NCBI GenBank assembly: GCA_045604285.1 | Contig: JAZUNS010000075.1 | Coordinates: 1-13,422 of the forward strand | Direction: 5' to 3' | DNA length: 13,422 nucleotides | DNA from: SIG636 sp045604285 | GTDB lineage: Bacteria > Bacillota > Clostridia > Oscillospirales > CAG-382 | Notes under the pieces: model-generated | The model's input: only the letters and a program-made list of their open reading frames with translations | Told to the model about the DNA's origin: nothing | Databases searched by the model: none | In this document: positions 8,257-13,422 of the stretch, one piece after another | Numbering within the stretch: position 1 is the stretch's first letter | How the letters are laid out: the number at the start of each line of letters is the position of its first letter | Program-made: the position numbers and the translations under genes

Positions 8257-8292
8257 GCGTAGCCGAACAGCAAATACCGTTCGGCTACGCTT
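8255..8292 (-). terminator. Strong hairpin between genes 2 and 3, attenuator or partial terminator
   Basis: A perfect 14-bp stem: AAGCGTAGCCGAAC (8255-8268) with GTTCGGCTACGCTT (8279-8292) around a 10-nt loop. It lies 7 nt after the CvpA-like gene's stop. On the minus strand the stem is followed by GCGTAATTTGTTG, a poor T-tract, so termination is probably incomplete; a T-rich run follows on the plus strand, where no gene needs it. It could lower expression of genes 3-7 relative to genes 1-2, or mark an mRNA processing or stabilising site. Confidence 0.6.
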
Positions 8293-8299
8293 ATTTTGA

Positions 8300-9034
8300 T
8301 TAGTTAAATACAGAAACTACGTTAACCAGGTCCATAGGGGAAAGGTCGCAGAAGAATCTGAAAAGGAAAGAGCTTTGGGATATTGCTGCCAGGGTTTCGT
8401 TATAGCTGCCGACAAGGCTGAACTCTACGAAAACGCTTACGGCTATGCAGATTATCCAGGCATAGGCAAAACCGCTTACGGCACCTACAGCTATGCCCAA
8501 AAGCTTATCCGCCTGCTTAAGCAAGGGAAGCTTCATAACGGGCAATATAATGCGCTTAAGGATAAGCACAACTATAAGAACCACAAGGAAAACCGCCACG
8601 CAGCCGATGCCCTTGGAAACGTATTCGTTAACGGGGCCGGCTATTGCCTGTGCAAGCTCGCGGACATTATCCTCGGTACCCTCGGTAATAGAGCCGAAAG
8701 AGTCCTTCAAAGAGTTTATGTCGCCGCCGCAACGGTCTATAAGGCTTGTAAACTCTTCAGGCAGCTTTTCAAACAGTGCGCCAAGGTTAAATGCGCCTTC
8801 TACCTTCTCCACAAGGGGCATGATGGCATCGTACACTTTATCCTCGGTAATACCCATAAAGGGCATTATCACACCGGTGCCTACCAGGGGGCCAAGGAAG
8901 AATGCGGCAAGACCGGAAACCACCGCCGCAAGAAGCCCGTAAAGTGATTTTACGGCGCCCCTCTTAAAGCCAAGGAATACCATTAACGCAATAAATACTA
9001 CCAATATTGCATCCATTAAAAATGCCACATTCAT
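8300..9034 (-). CDS. CvpA-like polytopic membrane protein
   Basis: 244 aa. Four hydrophobic segments lie near 5-22, 29-49, 141-165 and 177-206, with a polar loop of about 90 residues (50-140) between the second and third. The GFKRGAVKSLYGL block at 22-34 and the QADKLLGIAVGAVSGF block at 174-189 fit the CvpA family (colicin V production / membrane protein family) layout. The family role is poorly defined; members affect colicin V export, envelope homeostasis and stress tolerance. Here it sits 25 nt after the tubulin-like gene, so a membrane partner or anchor for the tubulin-like or GTPase proteins is a reasonable inference. AAGGAG lies only 3 nt before the ATG at 9034; a GTG at 9028, two codons in, has a better 9-nt spacing, so the N-terminus could be two residues shorter. 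Confidence 0.75.
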   Translation of the reverse strand: MNVAFLMDAILVVFIALMVFLGFKRGAVKSLYGLLAAVVSGLAAFFLGPLVGTGVIMPFMGITEDKVYDAIMPLVEKVEGAFNLGALFEKLPEEFTSLIDRCGGDINSLKDSFGSITEGTEDNVRELAQAIAGPVNEYVSKGIGCVAVFLVVLIVVLILKRIILPVMKLPLLKQADKLLGIAVGAVSGFAYAWIICIAVSVFVEFSLVGSYNETLAAISQSSFLFRFFCDLSPMDLVNVVSVFN

Positions 9035-9059
9035 TCACTCCTTATTAAATATAATTCAA

Positions 9060-12000
9060 TTAGCCGATAAATACCTCAAGGAATTCATCGTAGCTGTTCA
9101 TAAGATTCTCGTAGAACCAAAGAACGAGGCTTTCGTTTTCGTCAAGGAGGTCGCCGTTGTTACGCTTCATTTCCATAGCCATAACGTTCTTTTCAGCCTT
9201 AGCCTTAAGGGCGGCGTGCTTTTCCTTAAGCTCGTTGAAGGTTTCCATAGAGCCTTCGTAAATCTTATTGTTGACAGCTTCTACTCTCTTTTCAAGGAGA
9301 GGCTGGTGTGCGGAATACTTTTCGCTTTCACGGAAGGCGGAGCAAACTGCGATTTCCATATACTTGGACTGCCAAGGATTTTCGCTGTTGTTTACGTCTG
9401 CTCTGGTAAGAAGCTTAAAGGTATTTTCGCCCAAGGTGTAGCTCCAAATGCCTATTTCGTTAACGTTAATAAGGCCGTAAAGAGCATACTTAGCAAATTC
9501 TCTGATCTGGGGCTTAAGCTTTTCACGCATGATAAGCTCTTTGATCTTCTTGTTGTTGATAATTGCTTTTCTGAAGTAGTCAACCTCGTCCATAAGCTTA
9601 TAAGCAAGCTTAAGCTGGTGACGGAGAAGCTCTACGGAATTGTCGTCGTCGATAGCTCTTACTTCTCTGCGAGGGATGATCTGGCAGGGCTGAGAACCGA
9701 ACTTTTCTGCAAATCTTACGTAAAGAAGGTCAAAGTCTACTGCGTTGTTCTTCTTGTTATCGGGATCGCTGATAAACTTTTCAACGAAGTTGATTATTGC
9801 CTTTTCATCAGGTCTGTTAGCGGTGTAGTAAATTACGTATTCGCCGGAAGCGCTCTTAACGGCAATACCGTGATTTCTTGCGTAAACGAAGGCTTTTCTG
9901 ATATCCTCGTAAATTGCAAGCTCTTCTTCGTTCTTGTATTCGATAACGCCTTCCTTAGCACGGAACCACTGGCTGGTAACCATAAGGGAGGGGTACTTTC
10001 TCATAGGAGGAACGAGGCTGTCGCTTTCGTTGATGTGAACGCCGGCTTCCATGTGGGTGTAGTAAGCCTTTTCGTACTTGATAAGGCTGCCGTGGATCCA
10101 CATAGGCATACAAGCGTACATAGAATAGCTGTAAATAGAGTTGTTATCGCTGCTGCGGAAGATGTTGCGGGTTTTGGCTGCATCAGTGCCGCCGCCCTTG
10201 AAGGCTTCTTCAAACAGAGGACCCCAAACGGGATTATCGCCGTTGGTGAAGGAGGAGGGGATAACCAGATATCTGTAGCAAAGCCTTTCAAGCTGAGGCC
10301 AGCTTATGCTTTCCCAAACGTTGCACATAGGCTCTGCAAGAGAGTTGATGTGGTGAACGAGAGCTTCAACAACCTGAGCTTTTCTGTTCTGAGGTTCAAG
10401 ACCGTAAGCCTGGTCGAGATAGTCAGCCATGGAACGCTTGGTAACGGAATTGAATGCTTCGTAGCCGTTAACAAAGCTTCTGAAGGACTCAACACACTGG
10501 GATTTTTCGGAATCGATAGCCCAGTCGGAACGGTTTTCAAGCATCTTTCTGGTCAAAGCGCCTGCAAAGTTGGTAATGCCGTCGTCACCAAGTCTGCGAA
10601 GCTCTTCGTCAACGGTGGTGGAAACAGCAACCTTAAGAGGCTGGAAGATGGGATCGGTAAGGGCGAAGATGCTGCCCTTGGGAGCCTGAACGCCGTCACC
10701 GGGGGTAAGAGCGTTGTTGGCGTGCTTGGCGTTGTCAGCCATGATGGTGCCGATATATTCAAAGATATCGATAAAGCTGAGGAAGTGTTCGTTAAGGCTG
10801 CTCTTAACCTTGTAAACTATACCGTTGATGCTTTCGCCAAGGTAGTAGTTCTGGGAGAGACGGTCGCAAAGCTGAACCTTAAACTGTGCAAGATAGAGGT
10901 TGGAGAGAGCTGCCTTGTAATCGTCAAGATGCTTCTTAACGCTGCTGAGGAAGCCTTCGGTCATATTCTTGCGAATCTCTTCTCTCTGGGTCTGGAATTC
11001 CATAACGCTGCGCTTGATATGGTCTGCATGAGCGGTAAGAACCTTGTTGTAGCCCTCAAGACGCTGATAGTAGCCGCTTACGGTAGCGCCGTCGGAAGAA
11101 TAGGACTTAAGAAGCTTGCCGAGGAAGTAGGGGCCCTTCTTGGGGTCGGTAAAGATAGCGGCTGCCTTTTCGTTTGCGGTAGCAACTGCGGTGGAAACAA
11201 GTCTGCCGTCCTTGTCAAAATCGGTCATTGCCTTGGTGATGATGCCCTGGAGAGCAACGTCAAAGGTGCTGGACTTAACGGTATCCTTGGACCAGGTGTG
11301 CTGATCGCTGTTGAGATAGTTGTCTATCTGGTTCTTTATTGCCATAGAGGCGTTCTGAACAACGTAGATAGGATCTGCAACGTTCTTTTCAAAGGCGTCA
11401 ACGTCTTCCTTGGTAAGTCTGGAAGCGTTAGCCTTGAGCATCTCGTCTGCCTTGGAGTAAACGGAACCGATATAACCTTCTACGATAAGGTCGTTGGGGA
11501 ACTTAACGGAGGAGGAACCGATTATCTGATACTTATACTTACCGTTCATGGGGAAGTTGATGCTGGTATCACGAAGGGTTGCGTTAAGAGCAGCCTCTAC
11601 GTTGGTGTAGAAGGAAGCGCTGGTGAAGAAGTCGGAGATGGAGCCGTCGCTGCCGTTATCGAAGTTACCGACAACACGGGTAACCTGGTTGATAAGATTG
11701 TCAACGCAAGCGGCAACTGCAACGTCCTTGGGCTTATCAGCTATGATAGCTGCAGCACTCTGACCGCCGATAAGGGTACACTGATCAAATATGTTCTTGG
11801 AGAAGGAGCAGAGACCGAAGGGCTGAGGATACTCAACCTCAAAGGTTTCGCCTGCTTCGTAAATGCTCATCAAATAGTCGATTTCCTTAAGTGCGGCGTA
11901 ACCGTTACGGTAAGCGCAATCAAGGTTGGAGGAGCCGCCCTTGTCATATACGTTGGGCAGATAAACGTGACCCATAATACGGATCTTACCATCGGGCACG

Positions 12001-12620
12001 CCAAGGTCTCTTGCTATTTTTCTAACGATAAAGGGGATATCAACGATAAGGCCGCTGCCCGTACCGCCGCCGGTACCGCCGACAACGTGGATCTCCAAGG
12101 TCTTGGAAGAGAAGTCTGCCAAGCTGGAAATTGCGCTGGTTATAGCAGAGGTAATGCCCTGGAACATACCGATTTCCATAAGGGAAAGACGGCCTGCCAT
12201 TCTTATCTGGTTAGCACCGTCACCGGTAAGGGTGGGCAAAAAGCCGGAGGGGATCATAGCGTTAACTGCGCTGGGACGGTAATGCGCTTCCTGACCCAAC
12301 GCAAAGGTTACTCTTGAGTTGTCAAAGAAAGGAAGTTCCTCAGGCTTAAACAGAGGATCGTCCTTCTGCTTGCCAAGGTCTTTTTTGTCGGTATCGATCG
12401 CCAAGAAACGGATCTTGGTTTCGTCGATGTTGCCCACACGGTCACGAAGTGCTCTCTTAAGCTTGGTAACGGTAGCCAAGCCCATGCCGCCCAGACCGAT
12501 TACTACGCTGCGTGCAGTATCACTCATTGCGGTATCGCCGGACTTAACGGCAATGCCAAGTCTTTGTGATCTCAAGTCGTCAAGACGCTTGAAATCGTTG
12601 TCGCCATAAAAATAAGCCAT
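9060..12620 (-). CDS. Tubulin/FtsZ-like GTPase (Tubulin_2 type), large C-terminal extension
   Basis: 1186 aa, first gene of the operon. Nucleotide-binding signatures of the tubulin superfamily are clear: SVVIGLGGMGLATV at 38-51 (first glycine loop), FLAIDTD at 72-78, and the T4 signature GGTGGGTGSG at 181-190. The AYRNGYAALKEIDYL segment (236-250) matches the helix that carries the base-contacting Asn in FtsZ and the NAYAALKELD-like block of Tubulin_2 proteins. No canonical NxDxxD T7 catalytic loop is evident after that helix. Bacterial FtsZ is about 350-400 aa; here some 850 more residues follow, mainly helical and charged, without membrane segments or a recognised domain. ATG 12620 is chosen over in-frame TTG 12632 because GGAGG lies 5 nt upstream of the ATG. 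Codon use is more biased than in neighbouring genes, suggesting high expression. Likely a cytoplasmic GTP-binding polymer or scaffold. Confidence 0.85.
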   Translation of the reverse strand: MAYFYGDNDFKRLDDLRSQRLGIAVKSGDTAMSDTARSVVIGLGGMGLATVTKLKRALRDRVGNIDETKIRFLAIDTDKKDLGKQKDDPLFKPEELPFFDNSRVTFALGQEAHYRPSAVNAMIPSGFLPTLTGDGANQIRMAGRLSLMEIGMFQGITSAITSAISSLADFSSKTLEIHVVGGTGGGTGSGLIVDIPFIVRKIARDLGVPDGKIRIMGHVYLPNVYDKGGSSNLDCAYRNGYAALKEIDYLMSIYEAGETFEVEYPQPFGLCSFSKNIFDQCTLIGGQSAAAIIADKPKDVAVAACVDNLINQVTRVVGNFDNGSDGSISDFFTSASFYTNVEAALNATLRDTSINFPMNGKYKYQIIGSSSVKFPNDLIVEGYIGSVYSKADEMLKANASRLTKEDVDAFEKNVADPIYVVQNASMAIKNQIDNYLNSDQHTWSKDTVKSSTFDVALQGIITKAMTDFDKDGRLVSTAVATANEKAAAIFTDPKKGPYFLGKLLKSYSSDGATVSGYYQRLEGYNKVLTAHADHIKRSVMEFQTQREEIRKNMTEGFLSSVKKHLDDYKAALSNLYLAQFKVQLCDRLSQNYYLGESINGIVYKVKSSLNEHFLSFIDIFEYIGTIMADNAKHANNALTPGDGVQAPKGSIFALTDPIFQPLKVAVSTTVDEELRRLGDDGITNFAGALTRKMLENRSDWAIDSEKSQCVESFRSFVNGYEAFNSVTKRSMADYLDQAYGLEPQNRKAQVVEALVHHINSLAEPMCNVWESISWPQLERLCYRYLVIPSSFTNGDNPVWGPLFEEAFKGGGTDAAKTRNIFRSSDNNSIYSYSMYACMPMWIHGSLIKYEKAYYTHMEAGVHINESDSLVPPMRKYPSLMVTSQWFRAKEGVIEYKNEEELAIYEDIRKAFVYARNHGIAVKSASGEYVIYYTANRPDEKAIINFVEKFISDPDNKKNNAVDFDLLYVRFAEKFGSQPCQIIPRREVRAIDDDNSVELLRHQLKLAYKLMDEVDYFRKAIINNKKIKELIMREKLKPQIREFAKYALYGLINVNEIGIWSYTLGENTFKLLTRADVNNSENPWQSKYMEIAVCSAFRESEKYSAHQPLLEKRVEAVNNKIYEGSMETFNELKEKHAALKAKAEKNVMAMEMKRNNGDLLDENESLVLWFYENLMNSYDEFLEVFIG

Positions 12621-12625
12621 AATAT

Positions 12626-12630
12626 CCTCC
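12626..12630 (-). promoter_or_regulatory. Ribosome binding site choosing the ATG of the tubulin-like gene
   Basis: GGAGG on the minus strand, 5 nt before the ATG at 12620. It shows that translation starts at this ATG and not at the in-frame TTG at 12632. Confidence 0.8.
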
Positions 12631-12650
12631 AAAGTTATATATTTTTCGCT

Positions 12651-12694
12651 ATTATAGTTTTAACCATTGTAACACAATTCGACACTTTAAGCAA
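12651..12694 (-). promoter_or_regulatory. Candidate operon promoter region
   Basis: Two overlapping options on the minus strand. Option one: TTGCTT (12689-12694), a 17-nt spacer and TACAAT (12666-12671), giving a leader of about 38 nt. Option two: a perfect TATAAT (12651-12656) with only TTGTGT 15 nt upstream. A small inverted repeat, ATTGT and ACAAT separated by 3 nt (12666-12678), overlaps the first -10 box and could be an operator half. The whole region is AT-rich, which favours a promoter but also chance matches. Confidence 0.5.
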
Positions 12695-12835
12695 TAGCTT
12701 ATTAAAAATTTTGTTAAAAATTATGTACTTTTTTACTCTTTTATGCAGGGCGAAATTTTGACGCCGAACGGGGTGGTTTTTTTGCCCGGACCTTGTGGTT
12801 TTTGACACATAATACCAATAATTTGGCAAAATAAT

Positions 12836-12862
12836 ACGGTGCGGAATATTCGCCCGCACCGT
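12836..12862. repeat. GC-rich hairpin adjoining the dispersed palindrome
   Basis: Inverted repeat ACGGTGCGG (12836-12844) and CCGCACCGT (12854-12862) with a 9-nt loop. It ends exactly where the next palindrome begins, the same arrangement as at the left end of the window (hairpin 23-50 next to repeat 1-22). Confidence 0.6.
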
Positions 12863-12893
12863 CAGGCTGATGACAAACCTTGTCATCAGCCTG
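12863..12893. repeat. Complete copy of the dispersed palindrome
   Basis: Perfect inverted repeat with 14-bp arms, CAGGCTGATGACAA (12863-12876) and TTGTCATCAGCCTG (12880-12893), separated by 3 nt. A second, truncated copy in opposite orientation occupies positions 1-22. No T-tract follows on either strand, so it is not a typical terminator. Confidence 0.7.
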
Positions 12894-12918
12894 GCAGAGT
12901 GCTGAGAAAGAGTGCAGA

Positions 12919-13158
12919 CGAAACAAACCGAGGCGAGAAAACACCCCACAAAAACTTTGTTTTTGTTTGGACCCCGAGAACTGTACTAAGTACTGTGAGC
13001 CGAGGTTTGTTTTGAACGAAAAATATGATAAAACGCAGAAAAGTCGGGAAGAATTTCCTTACTTTTCTACTTTGTTATAATTGATTTTTTATGTTTTTCG
13101 TGTTCTGCGCCTTTGTCAGCGCTCTGAATCAAGCGGGGTAACTCCCGCTTGATTTTTT
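12919..13158 (+). ncRNA. Possible structured non-coding RNA
   Basis: A long-range stem pairs 12919-12934 with 12999-13014: AAACAAACC with GGTTTGTTT, then tandem GA/GA mismatches, then GGC with GCC. Tandem G-A pairs are a common RNA motif and form only if the plus strand is transcribed. Inside it lies an 8-bp hairpin, ACAAAAAC with GTTTTTGT (12948-12966). Downstream, AGAAAAGT with ACTTTTCT (13037-13068) encloses GGAA with TTCC. The region ends in an intrinsic terminator on the same strand although no protein gene precedes it. No known RNA class is recognised. The upstream promoter is unclear: TTGACA lies at 12802-12807, but the best -10 (CAAAAT, 12827) is 19 nt away. The alternative is a long dispersed repeat that happens to be folded. 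Confidence 0.3.
13127..13158 (+). terminator. Intrinsic terminator, plus strand
   Basis: An 11-bp perfect stem, AATCAAGCGGG (13127-13137) with CCCGCTTGATT (13144-13154), a 6-nt loop, and a continuing T run (six T from 13153). On the minus strand the tract after the stem is not T-rich. No recognisable protein gene lies upstream on the plus strand within 500 nt, so it implies a short or non-coding transcript, or a gene remnant. Confidence 0.75.
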
Positions 13159-13293
13159 ATTCTTATCTTTTCCCCTTGTAACGAATCTGCGCCTCGCCGT
13201 TTTCGTCCGATTAAGGTCTGCCTATTGCACGAAAAGCCCTTATATTGGGCAATATTAACAAATTGAAGCCGCATATTTTTTGCAATCATTACA

Positions 13294-13322
13294 CTGACAC
13301 AGAAAGTTCATAGTATTATAAT
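13294..13322 (+). promoter_or_regulatory. Strong sigma-A-type promoter of the rightmost gene
   Basis: CTGACA (13294-13299, 5 of 6 consensus positions), a 17-nt spacer and a perfect TATAAT (13317-13322). Expected transcription start near 13329, giving a leader of about 38 nt before the ATG at 13368. Confidence 0.75.
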
Positions 13323-13349
13323 TAATATGTTAAATTTTTATACTATGAA
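13307..13349. promoter_or_regulatory. Inverted repeat overlapping the promoter, candidate operator
   Basis: TTCATAGTAT (13307-13316) and ATACTATGAA (13340-13349) are perfect 10-bp inverted copies. Their centres are 33 bp apart, about three helical turns. The left copy fills the promoter spacer right up to the -10 box; the right copy lies in the early transcribed region. The left arm should not be in the mRNA, so a DNA operator for a repressor is more likely than an RNA hairpin. Confidence 0.5.
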
Positions 13350-13367
13350 ACGGGGTAAAAGCTTACT

Positions 13368-13422
13368 ATGAAAAAAGTTTTAGTCTTTTTACTTTGTTTG
13401 GCGGTTATTCTTCCTATCATGC
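13368..13422 (+). CDS. Start of a secreted or membrane protein gene (partial)
   Basis: Eighteen codons before the window ends. They encode MKKVLVFLLCLAVILPIM, a basic start followed by a hydrophobic core typical of a Sec signal peptide or lipoprotein signal; the cleavage region is outside the window. A strong promoter and inverted repeat lie just upstream. The Shine-Dalgarno is weak (GGGG, 12 nt upstream). An out-of-frame 8-codon reading frame starting at 13345 ends with a TGA that overlaps this ATG, which could couple translation. Function cannot be inferred. Confidence 0.65.
   Translation, partial: MKKVLVFLLCLAVILPIM

Larger units (their letters stand above)
12621..13367. other. Intergenic region without a convincing protein gene
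   Basis: 747 nt between the divergent operon and the plus-strand gene at 13368. It holds, left to right, the operon promoter, an AT-rich stretch, two adjacent hairpins (12836-12893), a possible structured RNA, an intrinsic terminator (13127-13158) and the promoter with inverted repeat of the next gene. Open frames in it are short, lack a Shine-Dalgarno site and overlap these structures, so none is called as coding. The segment 13159-13290 holds nothing I can name. Confidence 0.7.

Noticed and set aside
9216..12317. Very long plus-strand open frame opposite the tubulin-like gene
   Set aside because: It is in exact antisense register with a clear tubulin-superfamily gene, has no ribosome binding site worth calling, and its translation has no recognisable domain. 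Codon bias of the sense gene explains it.
12621..12632. Extended start of the tubulin-like gene at TTG 12632
   Set aside because: The GGAGG ribosome binding site lies between this TTG and the ATG at 12620, so it belongs to the ATG.
12802..12835. Promoter for the candidate RNA from TTGACA at 12802
   Set aside because: The -35 box is perfect, but no -10 box lies at 16-18 nt; the nearest candidate is 19 nt away and poor, so it is mentioned only with the RNA.
12635..12949. Minus-strand frames of 67-104 codons upstream of the tubulin-like gene
   Set aside because: They run through the promoter boxes and AT-rich spacer, lack plausible starts and end against the operon leader.
12880..13080. 66-codon plus-strand frame in the intergenic region
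   Set aside because: It begins inside the palindrome, lacks a Shine-Dalgarno site, has a charged low-information composition and overlaps the predicted RNA stems.

Overview
The window reads as chromosomal DNA of a low-to-mid GC Gram-positive anaerobe, most likely a Clostridia/Oscillospirales-type gut bacterium. This rests on strong AGGAGG-type ribosome binding sites, sigma-A-like promoter boxes, the standard genetic code and tightly packed co-directional genes. The taxonomic placement is an inference from style and not from a marker gene.

Almost the whole window (62-12620) is one minus-strand cluster of seven genes, transcribed right to left. In order of transcription: (1) a 1186-aa tubulin/FtsZ-fold protein of the Tubulin_2 type; (2) a four-helix CvpA-like membrane protein; (3) a 553-aa protein I do not recognise; (4) a 223-aa beta-rich protein I do not recognise, overlapping gene 3 by 8 nt; (5) a 520-aa zinc-ribbon plus P-loop GTPase; (6) an 804-aa protein with a GAP1-like (GTPase-associated protein 1) N-terminus, one C-terminal membrane helix and a repetitive acidic Ser/Thr/Gly tail; (7) a 576-aa protein with three membrane segments and a C-terminal F5/8 type C (discoidin) domain predicted outside the cell. 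Gaps of -8 to about 95 nt, a stop codon embedded in the next gene's Shine-Dalgarno and the ATGTTTGA overlap support co-expression. A candidate promoter lies before gene 1. A 14-bp-stem hairpin and a 14-bp perfect palindrome lie between genes 2 and 3 and may split the operon into two control units.

Taken together, the cluster looks like a membrane-anchored, GTP-dependent machine: a cytoplasmic tubulin-like polymer candidate and a GTPase, a GTPase-associated protein tethered to the membrane, a small membrane protein, and a protein that carries a ligand-binding domain outside. Tubulin-like, TRAFAC-type GTPase and GAP1 modules have been described together in bacterial NTP-dependent conflict systems. 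The CvpA and discoidin partners and the two unknown genes make this version worth attention. A role in defence, envelope remodelling or surface sensing cannot be decided from sequence alone.

Right of the operon, 12621-13367 has no convincing protein gene. It holds the operon promoter region, two back-to-back hairpins, a possible structured plus-strand RNA ending in a good intrinsic terminator (13127-13158), and a strong plus-strand promoter with an overlapping inverted repeat. That promoter drives a gene whose signal peptide begins at 13368 and runs off the window. The second of the two hairpins is a palindrome, and an inverted copy of it lies at the extreme left end of the window.
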